From Streptomyces violaceusniger (GTDB lineage Bacteria > Actinomycetota > Actinomycetes > Streptomycetales > Streptomycetaceae), in contig BJHW01000001.1 in the NCBI GenBank assembly GCA_005405945.1, positions 7,502,001 through 7,566,000 on the forward strand: a stretch of 64,000 bases of DNA, read 5' to 3'. Below the pieces are notes generated by a model. That model was not told where the DNA came from. It saw only the letters and a program-made list of their open reading frames with translations, and ran no database searches. The first letter of the stretch is position 1; every line of letters starts with the position of its first letter. Shown here in pieces: positions 50,467-59,534 of the stretch. A program made the position numbers and the translations under genes.

Positions 50467-50848
50467 ACCCACGACCGGCCCCCGAAACCCGCTCCCGTAC
50501 GACCGGAGGTGGCGTACAACGGCCGGTAGGGAGCCGTCGCATGGCATGGGCCGACTGCCGTAGTGAGTCGCTTGTCGCAGGCTCGAGTGCCCGGTGGGGG
50601 ACGCAACACCTGGGGACCAACCGAGCCGTTGTTGGGGGTGAGCTGGTGATCCAGGCGACCTTCCCGGTGCCGGTGCCCCGAGCGCGCACGTAACCGACCG
50701 GCGCTCCGACCGCACGGGGAGCCGCCCCTGACGGCTTCCGTCCCACCAGCCCGGCGGCTCCGGGATGGGGCGACCCCTCACCTGTGGGTGTGGTCCTGGA
50801 TACAGTGGGTAGCCACAGCGTGCTCGACCACCTCGACCGGAGGCAGAC
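50467..50848. other. Intergenic region with dispersed repeat copy C
   Basis: 382 bases without a convincing gene. The segment 50588-50725 repeats the right half of copy A. The RBS of the next gene (GGAGG) is at its end. Confidence 0.55.
50588..50725. repeat. Dispersed repeat, copy C (right half only)
   Basis: Shares GAGCTGGTGATCCAG, then CGACCTTCCCGGTGCCGGTG and CCCCGAGCGCGCAC with copy A. The tRNA-terminator-like left half is missing. Confidence 0.7.
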
Positions 50849-51118
50849 ATGGCCCGTGCCTGGGAGGCTGACCCGTCCGCGTTATTCGAGCGTCGGCTGG
50901 GGAAGTCGGCCGAAGAGCTCGGGAACTCCGATGGCAATGACGAGTGCCCGGACATCTGGCAGCTCGGCAACGGTGATGTGGCTGTGATCGGCAGGGATCT
51001 GACAGCCGTCTACGGCTCCCGTCTGCCGCAGGGCGTGAACATTGCTTCGGATGAGCGGCTGGTCGTCATCCCAGGGAACATGCTCAGCGCGGCCAAGAAG
51101 GACATCCCCGATGCTTGA
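50849..51118 (+). CDS. Small conserved Streptomyces protein, partner of DUF6879
   Basis: An 89-residue protein from ATG 50849 with GGAGG six bases upstream (MARAWEADPSALFERRLGKS). The sequence is acidic, with a compact segment DIWQLGNGDVAVIGRDLTAV typical of a small beta-rich protein seen before DUF6879 genes in Streptomyces. It overlaps the next gene by eight bases, so the two are co-translated. The function is unknown. Confidence 0.75.
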   Translation: MARAWEADPSALFERRLGKSAEELGNSDGNDECPDIWQLGNGDVAVIGRDLTAVYGSRLPQGVNIASDERLVVIPGNMLSAAKKDIPDA

Positions 51119-51749
51119 CCTCCTCGCCCCCGTTCTTGTTCCCGAGCAGGGCGATCGGCTCACCCGCACCGCCTACAAGGAGGACTTCCGGCAACGGGAG
51201 GACGCGGTCCGTAACGGGAGTTCCTGGAAGCTGGAGCGGCGACAGCACTTCGAGGAGCAGGGCAGTCCGAGCCGGGACGCCCTGCGCCGAGGTGACTGGG
51301 AGGAGGCGCTTCGGCTCCTCGCCGACCGGCGCGACACCTTGGCCGCGACCGCTCAAGAGGACGAGCGCAGAGGGTATGCCTTTCACCGTGTGCGGGTGGT
51401 CGAGAAGCCACTGACGCCGTATGTGCAGTGGGAACTCCACTCCCAGCGGCAGCGTGCGGAGTACGGGCAGCGGATCAGGGTCGTTCCCGCCGCGCAGGTA
51501 GCCGCCTCGGAGGACACCGGCCCGCTTCCGGAGGTGGTCGTGCTGGGCGGCCGCACCCTCTTCCAAGTCCTGTACACCGAAGCAGGAGTGGCGAACGGCG
51601 CGATCCGCTATACCGACCGTGACCTTGTCGAGCGCTGGGAGAACTACATCAAGGCGCTCTACGCGGTGGGTGAAGAGGTGATCTCCTACTTCGACCGTGA
51701 GGTGGCGCCCCTTGATCCGCCGACGCTAAGCGACGCGGGAAGGGAGTAG
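51111..51749 (+). CDS. DUF6879-type protein
   Basis: A 212-residue protein from ATG 51111 (MLDLLAPVLVPEQGDRLTRT). Segments RRGYAFHRVRVVEKPLTPYV, YVQWELHSQRQRAEYGQRIR and VISYFDREV are typical of the Streptomyces DUF6879 family, usually paired with the small protein upstream and often with regulators. It is soluble, with no catalytic motif known to me. It sits 94 bases before the NB-ARC gene and is probably in the same transcription unit. Confidence 0.75.
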   Translation: MLDLLAPVLVPEQGDRLTRTAYKEDFRQREDAVRNGSSWKLERRQHFEEQGSPSRDALRRGDWEEALRLLADRRDTLAATAQEDERRGYAFHRVRVVEKPLTPYVQWELHSQRQRAEYGQRIRVVPAAQVAASEDTGPLPEVVVLGGRTLFQVLYTEAGVANGAIRYTDRDLVERWENYIKALYAVGEEVISYFDREVAPLDPPTLSDAGRE

Positions 51750-51843
51750 GCCGATCACATCGCCAGGCGGACAGGACGAGCACTTCGGCAGCACCCACTC
51801 CGAGCTGTCGGGATCCTCACGTGACGTCGTCCAGGCGAGAAGT

Positions 51844-54171
51844 GTGCACGGAGGCATCCACTTCCACGCGCAGGGCACACCGGACCCGGGGAGCTCTTCC
51901 CGCCCTGTCCCACGCCAGTTACCGGCCGACGTGGGCGGATTCGTCAACCGAACCGATGAGCTCGGCCAGTTGAATGCCGTCCTCACCACCGAGGACGGCG
52001 GTCCGCTCGTCGTCTCGGTATACGTGATCGCCGGCACCGCCGGCGCTGGAAAGACATCGTTGGCACTGCGCTGGGCACACCAGGTCCGGGAGCGCTTCCC
52101 GGATGGCCAGCTGTACGCCAATCTGCGCGGCTACGACCCCGGAGAGCCGGTCGCGGCACGCGAGGCCCTGCACCGCTTGCTGACCTCGCTCGGTGTTCAG
52201 CCCGAAGCCGTACCGCAGGATCTCGACGCGGCCGCCGCGCTATACCGCTCGTTGCTGGCCGATCGCCGGGTACTGGTCGTCCTGGACAACGCGGCCACCG
52301 TCGGCCAGGTCAGGCCGTTGCTGCCCGGGAGCGCACACAGCCTGGTGCTGGTCACCAGCCGCAGCCGCCTGTCCGGCCTCGCCGTACGCGACGGGGCCCG
52401 CCGGCTCACGCTGGGCGTGCTGCCGGAGCCGGAGGCGGTTGCCCTGCTGCGCGTCGTCACCGCGGGATATCGGCCGGTCGACGACGAACGGAAGCTTGCC
52501 GAATTGGCCCGGCTGTGCGCACGGCTTCCGCTCGCTCTGCGGATAGCCGCAGAACGTGCCGCCAGCCACCCCCACCTACGGCTGGACGACCTGATCGCCG
52601 AACTACGCGACGAATCGGCCCTCTGGGACGCTCTGAGCACCGGCGACGACGAGGAAGCCGAAGCGGTCCGCACCGTCTTCGCGTGGTCCTATCGCGCCCT
52701 GTCCGAGCAAGCCGCCCGCCTGTTCCGCCTGCTGGGCCTACACCCCGGCCCCGAGTTCGGGCTGCGGGCCGCGGCGGCCCTGGCAGGGTCGACCAGCATC
52801 AGTCGGGCCCGGCAACTGCTGGACTCTCTGGTCGGCGCACACCTCCTGGAACAGACCGCCCCGGACCGCTACCAGTTCCATGACCTTCTGCGCGCCTACG
52901 CCATCGACCAGGCCCAGCACGAGGAGCCGCCGGTCGAGCGGGAGGCAGCGCTGCGACGCGTGCTGGAGTGGTACCTGCACACCGCCGACGCCGCGCAGGG
53001 CTGGATCAACCCCGCCGAGGACCGTGTGCCTCTCACGCCCGCCTCGGATGGCATCAGCCCACTGGCGTTCTCCGATTACGACGCTGCCGTGGACTGGGCC
53101 GAGCGGGAGCACGCCAACCTCCTCCAGTCCGTCCGTACGGCGGCCGACGCCGGACAGGACCGACTGGCGTGGCAGCTGGCCACAGTCTTGTGGAACGCCC
53201 AGTTTCCCTCCGCCTCGGGCACAAGCTGGCCGGCCGTGGGCCGCATCGGCCTGGAGACGGCCGAACGGCTGGGAGAACGTGCCGCGCAAGGCGCACTCCA
53301 CACCTACCTCGGCATGGCCTACACCCGCATCAACCGCCAGGCCGAGAGCCTCGAATCCCACGAGAACGCGCTGACGATCCGGCGCGATCTGGGCGACCGC
53401 CTCGGCGAAGCACGCTCACTCAACCTGATCGGGCTGAACCATCTCCGCGGCGGACGACTAGACACCGCTGCCCGCTACTTCGAGCAGGCCATCTCCGCCT
53501 TCCAGGAGCAGGATGCCGCCCACTGGGCCGCCACTGCGCTGTCCAACCTCGCGACCACCCACTACCGCGCCGGGCGGCTTCCGGAGGCGGCGACCGTCAT
53601 CGACCAGGCCCTTGCAGCGCACCGGACCCTCGGCGATCAGCGTGGCGAGGGCAATATCCTGCGCGTGCTGAGCGGCGTCCAGCGTGAGCAGGGCGATGTC
53701 GAAGCATCCCTGGTCTCGGCCCAGGCCGCCCTCGATATCGCCCTCAGCCTCCGTAACCTGCGCCTGGAGGGCTTCTGGCTGCTGACACTCGGCGATGCCC
53801 AGCAGGCGAAGGGCCAGTACGCCGAGGCCCTGACCTCCTACCAGCGATCCGCCACACTCCACCGACGCCTCGCCGACCGCAGCCGAGAGGCGCTGGCCTG
53901 GCAGGGGGTTGGTGAGGTGTACCGCCGGCTCGGACGTCATGCCGAGGCGGCCGACTTCTACCGTCAGGCCGCCTCGACGCACCGCGATCTCGGTGATGAG
54001 TGGCACCACGCCCTGGCTCTGGGTGGCATGGCGTCGGCTGTACTCGGCGAAAGCCCGGAGGAGGCCCGTCGGCACTGGACAGAGGCGCTGAGGTTCCTCG
54101 CCGCTTTCGATGACCCTCGTGCGGTAGCGGTCCGCGAGGGCATCGAACGTCGACTGGCAGAAACAAGCTGA
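51844..54171 (+). CDS. NB-ARC/TPR protein (STAND ATPase)
   Basis: A 775-residue protein with the NB-ARC P-loop VIAGTAGAGKTSLAL (residues about 59-73), Walker B RRVLVVLDNAATVGQVRPLL, the GLPL-like RLPLALRIAAERAA, and C-terminal TPR repeats (for example EALTSYQRSATLHRRLADRS). STAND proteins act as signal-sensing switches; related ones serve in defence or regulation. GTG 51844 is the first usable start, but the in-frame codons before it (from 51730) read DEHFGSTHSELSGSSRDVVQ and then ARSVHGG, a conserved N-terminus of such proteins. There is no ATG, GTG or TTG before them. Either an upstream base error hides the real start or GTG 51844 is used. Confidence 0.85.
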   Translation: MHGGIHFHAQGTPDPGSSSRPVPRQLPADVGGFVNRTDELGQLNAVLTTEDGGPLVVSVYVIAGTAGAGKTSLALRWAHQVRERFPDGQLYANLRGYDPGEPVAAREALHRLLTSLGVQPEAVPQDLDAAAALYRSLLADRRVLVVLDNAATVGQVRPLLPGSAHSLVLVTSRSRLSGLAVRDGARRLTLGVLPEPEAVALLRVVTAGYRPVDDERKLAELARLCARLPLALRIAAERAASHPHLRLDDLIAELRDESALWDALSTGDDEEAEAVRTVFAWSYRALSEQAARLFRLLGLHPGPEFGLRAAAALAGSTSISRARQLLDSLVGAHLLEQTAPDRYQFHDLLRAYAIDQAQHEEPPVEREAALRRVLEWYLHTADAAQGWINPAEDRVPLTPASDGISPLAFSDYDAAVDWAEREHANLLQSVRTAADAGQDRLAWQLATVLWNAQFPSASGTSWPAVGRIGLETAERLGERAAQGALHTYLGMAYTRINRQAESLESHENALTIRRDLGDRLGEARSLNLIGLNHLRGGRLDTAARYFEQAISAFQEQDAAHWAATALSNLATTHYRAGRLPEAATVIDQALAAHRTLGDQRGEGNILRVLSGVQREQGDVEASLVSAQAALDIALSLRNLRLEGFWLLTLGDAQQAKGQYAEALTSYQRSATLHRRLADRSREALAWQGVGEVYRRLGRHAEAADFYRQAASTHRDLGDEWHHALALGGMASAVLGESPEEARRHWTEALRFLAAFDDPRAVAVREGIERRLAETS

Positions 54172-54584
54172 GGCAGGGGCTGACCGTTCCGGATGCTGTC
54201 CGGCGCTGATCAGCCGAAGACCTCATTGGGGTGTCGCGGTAGCAGCCTGAGCTCGGGTGCGCTGGCCACGCTCCCGGCGGGGTACAGCTGGACAACGGCG
54301 GGCGGACGCTCCTGTAGGGCTCGACGCACACCACATGCCTGGGTCCGCCACGTGAGCCGCTGCCGACGCATGCCCGTCCGCGGTGAGGCTGGCCGTGGCT
54401 CAGGGCGGCCCACATCGCTGCGAGGGCACTACGTCCATCAGCAGAGAAGCACGGGCCCTGGTTCCTCGCCCCCTCGCCCCTGACACATACACGCCGCTGT
54501 GGCTGATTAGCACCCTTTCCATACCTCGGCCCCAAATCACCCTGAGGGCGGGGAGACGACACGGACTGTGCCGAGGGGGCCGCC
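54172..54584. other. Intergenic region before the beta-family gene
   Basis: 413 bases; no gene or repeat is recognised. It ends in a GAGGGGG ribosome-binding site at about 54573. Confidence 0.5.
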
Positions 54585-55637
54585 ATGTCCGGACCGTTGT
54601 ACGTTGCCGTTCTGCCGACCCGCCCGCATGCGGTGGAGGCATACCGTGGACTACGGCCGGACATACAGGCCACGGTCGCTCCGCTGTGGACCTTGCCACC
54701 CCGCCCGGGGATGCTGCCAGATCCGCTTGCCATGGAACTTCGAAAGGACGCACGCCGGGTCGCCGCCGCGCACCGCCATAGGCCTGCGTGGCTGGACGTG
54801 CCGTTCGCTGACGAGAGCGAGGCCGCTGTCCTAGCCGAAACGCTGCCGCCCGAGTGGTGGGCCCTGCGAAACCTGCGCCCGGTGACCGGCCCGCGTCGGC
54901 CCGTCGCTCAGCAGTCCCTAGCCCTTGCGGCGGCCGAACTGCGTGGCGGCGGTCTGGGTATCCGCATGCAGGTCCCGGGTGAGTGGCACGACCGGGATGT
55001 CCCATGGCTGGACGAACTGCTCGACCGGGCCTGTCCCATCGGACCGGTCGACCTATTCCTCGATCTGGGCGCCGTACCGCCATCTCGCCGGGACGCAGCC
55101 AAAGAGGCTCTGCGCGCTCTCGACGCGCTGGTCCCGCTCGCCACCTGGCGGACGGTGTCTGTCGCGGCAGGCGGCTTCCCCGAGCGGCCTGAGGGCTTCC
55201 TGGAGAGCGGCTGGTACGAGGCGCCACGACCGGACTGGGATACCTGGCACGAGATCCACCACAGCGGACGCTCCTACCTTTTCCAACTGCACTACGGCGA
55301 CTACGGCATCCTTCCCACCGGATACGCCGCTCAGACCCCGGTCTCGGGCAACGGCGGACCGGAGTGGGGCATCCTCCGTTACACCACCGCCCGTTCCTAC
55401 TTCCTGGCCAAGGTGCTGCAACGTGGCGAGCACCGTGACGCGATCAATCGCGACGCCGCCCGGCGCCTCACCCGCCTCTCGGACTTCCGCGGCCCGTCGG
55501 CCGGGACAGGGGAGGGCTGGCTGCGCGACTGTGCCCAGGGATCCGTCACCACTGGCAACCACTCTGTTTGGAACCGGATGGGGAACATCCAGCACATGAC
55601 GTTCGTCGTCAGTTGTCTCGCAGGGCACCTTCGTTGA
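54585..55637 (+). CDS. Beta family protein (phage beta-protein-like)
   Basis: A 350-residue protein from ATG 54585 with GAGGGGG upstream. The start MSGPLYVAVLPTRPHAVEAY, then VAPLWTLPPRPG, HSGRSYLFQLHYGDYGILPT and the end GNHSVWNRMGNIQHMTFVV match the beta family (Pfam Beta_protein), which is related to a T4-type phage protein. The family is common in phage and defence contexts; no activity is established. It lies downstream of the NB-ARC gene on the same strand, 413 bases away, so it probably has its own promoter. Confidence 0.78.
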   Translation: MSGPLYVAVLPTRPHAVEAYRGLRPDIQATVAPLWTLPPRPGMLPDPLAMELRKDARRVAAAHRHRPAWLDVPFADESEAAVLAETLPPEWWALRNLRPVTGPRRPVAQQSLALAAAELRGGGLGIRMQVPGEWHDRDVPWLDELLDRACPIGPVDLFLDLGAVPPSRRDAAKEALRALDALVPLATWRTVSVAAGGFPERPEGFLESGWYEAPRPDWDTWHEIHHSGRSYLFQLHYGDYGILPTGYAAQTPVSGNGGPEWGILRYTTARSYFLAKVLQRGEHRDAINRDAARRLTRLSDFRGPSAGTGEGWLRDCAQGSVTTGNHSVWNRMGNIQHMTFVVSCLAGHLR

Positions 55638-55986
55638 CTTGCGTCTTCGATGGAAGGCATCCCACGCACTCAGCGTGACAGCAGGTACAGCGTTTGCTGT
55701 GGCAAGCCTTGTCTGCTGTGAAACTGCTTGCTAGGCCAGGCGCCGTCATGGTGGTGGTTCCAGCCTGGTGGGTGGGCCTCCTGCTCACCTGGAGATCACC
55801 TGCATCACGGCTAGGATCTATCTGGTGTCGACGAGGACCTGCAGCGCATCGCCCCAGAGTTGAGGGCTGACGCTGGTGAGTAATAGGGGGAGCAGTTGTA
55901 GTGATGAGCCCCGGTTGCGGCCGGGGCTCATCCGCGTACCTCTGCTTGCTTGGTGGTCAGGCTGGAGCAAGGCCAAGCTGGCTAAG
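55638..55986. other. Intergenic region between converging genes
   Basis: 349 bases between the beta-family gene and the Mrr-like gene. Apart from the hairpin terminator at 55903-55932 I see nothing functional. Confidence 0.5.
55903..55932. terminator. Perfect hairpin between convergent genes
   Basis: GATGAGCCCCGG (55903-55914) and CCGGGGCTCATC (55921-55932) form a 12-base stem with a six-base loop. It can terminate both the beta-family and Mrr-like transcripts. Confidence 0.8.
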
Positions 55987-56988
55987 CTAATCGAGGGTCA
56001 TGATTTGGCTGAGGTCATCTCCAGTCGCAGCCCATCGTTTGAGCTGTCCACGACCTATTAGATGGATTTTAAATAGATCGGCGAGTTTCCGGGCGTCTGT
56101 GGTGAAGCCTCCGTTGGTCACTATCATGATGGTGCTTGCGTTATGGATGGGGCGTGCCGTTCCGTTTACTTGCTGCACGGTTTCTGATCCGACCTTGTCG
56201 GTGACCTTGCTGAAATGTTTGCATTGAAGAACGAAGCGTTGTCCGTATCTGTCTGTGCCAATGACGTCAGCGGCGAGATCGCCCTTTTTGCCATGGGCCT
56301 GCACGATCTGGAGTCCATCTCGCTCCAGCAGACGGGCGCAGATTTTTTCGAATTCCTTGTGCCCCGCAGAATCTAGCTGTTCTATGGATGCTGTTCCTGG
56401 CTTGCGGAACAGGTCCGATGCCTGGCTGTTCAGGAAGACCCGTAGGTGATCGGCAGCCTCGTAGAGCTTTGCGTCAAGTCTGACCAGGTTGAGAAGACCT
56501 GGCTCGAAGATTTGAAGAAGCCGTCGAGTCAGTAAATATCCTGGCGGTCTCCAGCAGCAAATTTTCCTGCGTTGCCTGGTCTCGTTCACGTACTGAAAGG
56601 CGGCCTTCTGCTGCATTGATTCGCCGAAGAGGGCTTTTGCTTGTGCGTCGATGCGGTCTAATGCAGCAAGAAAGTTGGCAACCTCTGATCTGGGATGGCG
56701 TCCCAAAATGTCGCCATCCGCTGCCTCATGTGCTCTGCTCCGAAGTAAGGCGACTATTTTGAGCAGATCATTGCATCGTCCCACGTGGATGTCAGCCATG
56801 TTCGAGGCGTAAGTAACCTCGGGCATGTTGAGTTCTCGGCGGCCCTGGAATTCCAAGTGTAGAGGGAATTCGTCGGGTAGCCTTGATGACTCTGCGACGA
56901 GTAGAAGTATCCCTGTTGCCCAGTCGACTGTCTCGCTCATTTCGCTGGGCGGGTGTCCAACGTCGGACTTGTATTCGATATGCTTCAT
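55987..56988 (-). CDS. Mrr-like restriction endonuclease domain protein
   Basis: A 333-residue protein from ATG 56988 (MKHIEYKSDVGHPPSEMSET). The C-terminal 120 residues form an Mrr-type PD-(D/E)XK domain: SAGHKEFEKICARLLERDGL, then KGDLAADVIGTDRYGQ, and the Q-x-K motif FVLQCKHF, ending with an IMIVTNGGFTTDARKLAD strand-helix. The N-terminal 200 residues are unfamiliar and helical. Such nucleases cut modified or foreign DNA. Base composition is clearly lower in GC than the neighbours and a TTA codon (in GYLLTRR) is present, suggesting recent gain and possible bldA-dependent expression. A hairpin terminator follows. Confidence 0.8.
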   Translation of the reverse strand: MKHIEYKSDVGHPPSEMSETVDWATGILLLVAESSRLPDEFPLHLEFQGRRELNMPEVTYASNMADIHVGRCNDLLKIVALLRSRAHEAADGDILGRHPRSEVANFLAALDRIDAQAKALFGESMQQKAAFQYVNETRQRRKICCWRPPGYLLTRRLLQIFEPGLLNLVRLDAKLYEAADHLRVFLNSQASDLFRKPGTASIEQLDSAGHKEFEKICARLLERDGLQIVQAHGKKGDLAADVIGTDRYGQRFVLQCKHFSKVTDKVGSETVQQVNGTARPIHNASTIMIVTNGGFTTDARKLADLFKIHLIGRGQLKRWAATGDDLSQIMTLD

Positions 56989-57305
56989 TTTTGCTATCCC
57001 TCGGCCCCCACGCGATCCAAATCGGGTGGAAGCGTAGCGCTGAGGTCCGACACATCTCGGTGAATGCTGTGGTTAGTTGGGCTGCGTGGCGTGACGGCGG
57101 CATCACTCGATCATCAACCGGTCCCCCTGGTCGGTGACGGAGTGTTAGCGACTGGGGGTTTGGTAGGCCGATCCCCTGAGGGCCGTGGCTCTACGTGCTG
57201 AATGGCGAACAACAGCACATGTGACGGAAGCCGTTGCTGACCAGATGGAAGGGCTTGCAAGATCATTACGTGGTCATTACGTGATCACTGTCATGGGACT
57301 GCCCT

Positions 57306-57400
57306 CGGCGGCATTCGGCCGCACATACGCGAAGACCCCGCACTCAGCGTCTGGGCTGGTGGCGGGGTCTGCTGGCACCTTCTGCGAGGTGCCCCGGCAG
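57306..57400. repeat. Dispersed repeat, copy D, adjoining the tRNA fragment
   Basis: Contains the GACCCCGC/GCGGGGTC hairpin (57334-57369) and GGCACCTTCTGCGAGGTGCC. It is nearly the same as the left half of copy A. Relative to the tRNA fragment it is the 3' flank, so it resembles the terminator region of the tRNA gene. Confidence 0.75.
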
Positions 57401-57432
57401 GATTCGAACCTGCGCACACGGCTCCGGAGGCC
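57390..57432 (-). tRNA. Truncated tRNA-Arg(CCG), 3' portion only; putative attachment site
   Basis: The minus strand reads GGCCTCCGGAGCC, then GCAGGTTCGAATCCTGC and the acceptor end CGGGGCA. This gives the anticodon stem-loop with CCG, the complete T arm and the 3' acceptor strand. The 5' half (acceptor 5' strand and D arm) is absent. A 3' tRNA half is the usual scar left at one end of an element integrated into a tRNA gene. Confidence 0.8.
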
Positions 57433-57590
57433 GACGTACCTTCCTGCGTTCGTGCTGGTCAACGGGCGGGTACGCGGCTACGTTGCGAGCGTCACGCCAC
57501 AAATACACCGCACGGCGACGTCGAGGCCCCTGCGCTGGGCAGGATGACGGGGTAGCGTCGCACATGATCGCTAGGGCGGGAGGCTCGCAG

Positions 57591-58483
57591 ATGGCGGCGG
57601 AACTTACGGCGGAGAGCGCGGGTGCTGCGCTCCGGGAGGCATGCGAGGCTTCCGGGCTGGACTCGTCGGGGCTGAGCTGGTGCGCCTGGGTTCCCATGCT
57701 GTGTACCGGCTGGGGGCGCCGGTGATTGTCCGTATCGCGCGGGATCCGGACAGCTTGGAGGAGATGGAGCGGGCCGTCCGAGTAGCGCGCTGGCTGGAGT
57801 CGGAGGACTTCCCGGCGACGCGTGTGCTGGCCGAGGTGCCACAGCCCTCGGTCGTCGGGGGTCGCGTCGTCACATTCTGGGAGAGCGCCCAGGAGCGTGA
57901 GGAGTACGCCACCGTCGAGGAGTTGGCCGATCTGCTGCGGCGGCTGCACTGGTTGGAGGAACCGGAGTCGTTGGGCCTGCCGTACTTCGATCCGGTGGCC
58001 AAGCTGTGGAAGGGGCTTGAGTCCCTCGATGCTGTCGCCGAGGATGACCGGAAGTTCCTGGAGGAGAGGGCCGGGAAGCTGGCCAAGGAGTATGACCGGC
58101 TCGACTTCGTGCTCCCCTTCGGGCTGATCCATGGAGACGCAAACATAGGCAACGTGCTCCGGCACCGCGACGGTCACGCCATCATGATCGACCTGGATGA
58201 CTTCACGCTTGCACCGCGGGAGTGGGATCTCGTCCTAACCGCGATCTTCTACGACCGATTCGGCTGGCATACTCGTTCCGAATACGAAGCGTTCGTCTAC
58301 CGCTACGGGTTCGATTTGATGAACTGGCCCGGTTATTCGGTGCTAGCTGACCTGCGCGAGCTGATGATGGTGGTTTGGCTCGGACAGCAGGTGTCAGCCA
58401 GTACGAAGTCAGCCGAAGAGTTCGCGCGGCGCATCAACTCTCTCAGGGCTGGTAACGACCGCCGTGATTGGAAGCCTTTTTAA
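57591..58483 (+). CDS. Aminoglycoside phosphotransferase (APH)-family kinase-like protein, one frameshift
   Basis: ATG 57591 (MAAELTAESAGAALREACEA) has GGGAGG seven bases upstream. The frame breaks near 57667; one extra G in the GGGG run joins it to AELVRLGSHAVYRLGAPVIV. The catalytic loop GLIHGDANIGNVL and metal-binding MIDLDDF are the APH signature. Joined length is about 298 residues. APH-fold proteins phosphorylate small molecules; the substrate here is not predictable, and an antibiotic-resistance role should not be assumed. It is the first gene to the right of the truncated tRNA. Confidence 0.78.
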
Positions 58484-58508
58484 AGGGAGGACGCTGATGC
58501 GACTTACG

Positions 58509-59534
58509 TCAAGTCGGCAGTGATGAGAGAGCGTCCTCCAGCTTGTGGACCATTAGCGTTCCGTATTTCTTGTCGAGTCGTGCTTGCTTCGTTATGTGAC
58601 ACCATTGCTTCTCGGTTACCACGACATCGCAATATGGGATCGCGACGCTGAGTGCCAGGAGATCCGCAAAGTCGTGTTGCTCCCAGCGTTTCTGCTTGTT
58701 CCTGTGGCGTGTAATCCTTAGCGCGCTGAATACGTCGCGAGTAGGGACGCTTTTGATGAAGTCAATTATTTCTTCGCGACTCTGAAATAGTTTGTATGGA
58801 TTAAGTCTGTGCAGGTCGCAGACCTGATTGATGTCTTCAAGGAGGTCATTGAAGTCCTCGCTTAGGAGGAACCGATCCAGCATTACGCGATTCTCGCTTT
58901 TATTAAGCCAATCCGTCCGGATTTGCTGCTGCTCGGCGTACCGGGCCCCTCTTCTGTGTTGCGTGATGCGGTCCAAGCCGTCGATGTCCATGGCGTCCTC
59001 GAACCCAGCGAGGGAAAACCATTGGTAGCGCTCCTGGTCGAGTGAAGCGAAGCGATCAATCCTCTCGTCGGGGCGTGGCGTGACGGCTGGCCCCTCTGGA
59101 GTAGTGTCTGTCTCCACACTTGCTACATACCGGAAACGCCCGTATTCGGACGCGAAGGCGTGATTGACCCCATATCCTAGGGCGGAGCACCTAGGGATTG
59201 GTCGAAATTTCCTCGGAGCCAATTTGGTCAGGACACTCCGAGCTACCTCTGCGGGCTGCAATTTTGTGACGGGTGCGATCGTGTAGTAATGTGAAAGGCT
59301 TCGCATGACCGTCGCGAGGCGATGGCGAGATTCCCAACCTGATCGATGCCAGGTTTCAAGATAGTGCATTGCGGAAAGCGGGAAAATGGCCCGCCTGGAC
59401 TCTGCTGCAAGTTTTAGTCTCGAATACGGGGATGTTTTCTCCGTTGGGGTTGAATGTGCTTGCCGGGAGAGATTGATCCACGCATTCTGATCCAGATATA
59501 CGATGCAGGGCTGCATGGCGTACCTCATGTTCAT
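58509..59534 (-). CDS. PIN-like domain protein, coupled to an HTH regulator
   Basis: A 341-residue protein. The start ATG 59534 overlaps the stop of the upstream regulator (ATGA), favouring this start; an ATG at 59516 with AGG upstream is an alternative. The N-terminus CIVYLDQNAWINLSRQ carries the first acidic residue of a PIN-like fold, and the C-terminus FADLLALSVAIPYCDVVVTE carries the final acidic pair, followed by EKQW. The middle is a long helical insert. PIN-like proteins of this size are presumed RNases in toxin or defence roles. The codon use is AT-richer than surrounding genes. Confidence 0.65.
   Translation of the reverse strand: MNMRYAMQPCIVYLDQNAWINLSRQAHSTPTEKTSPYSRLKLAAESRRAIFPLSAMHYLETWHRSGWESRHRLATVMRSLSHYYTIAPVTKLQPAEVARSVLTKLAPRKFRPIPRCSALGYGVNHAFASEYGRFRYVASVETDTTPEGPAVTPRPDERIDRFASLDQERYQWFSLAGFEDAMDIDGLDRITQHRRGARYAEQQQIRTDWLNKSENRVMLDRFLLSEDFNDLLEDINQVCDLHRLNPYKLFQSREEIIDFIKSVPTRDVFSALRITRHRNKQKRWEQHDFADLLALSVAIPYCDVVVTEKQWCHITKQARLDKKYGTLMVHKLEDALSSLPT

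Larger units (their letters stand above)
56989..57590. other. Intergenic region with repeat copy D and a truncated tRNA
   Basis: About 600 bases without a protein gene. It holds the tRNA-Arg fragment (57390-57432) and repeat copy D (57306-57400). Confidence 0.6.

Noticed and set aside
49927..50970. 347-codon minus-strand ORF across repeat copy C
   Set aside because: It runs antisense to the SWIM gene and through the repeat with no coding signature.
19222..57400. CRISPR array suggested by repeated segments
   Set aside because: The copies are kilobases apart, of different lengths and without spacers.
57591..58483. Antibiotic-resistance gene
   Set aside because: APH-fold proteins have many substrates and nothing here indicates an aminoglycoside.
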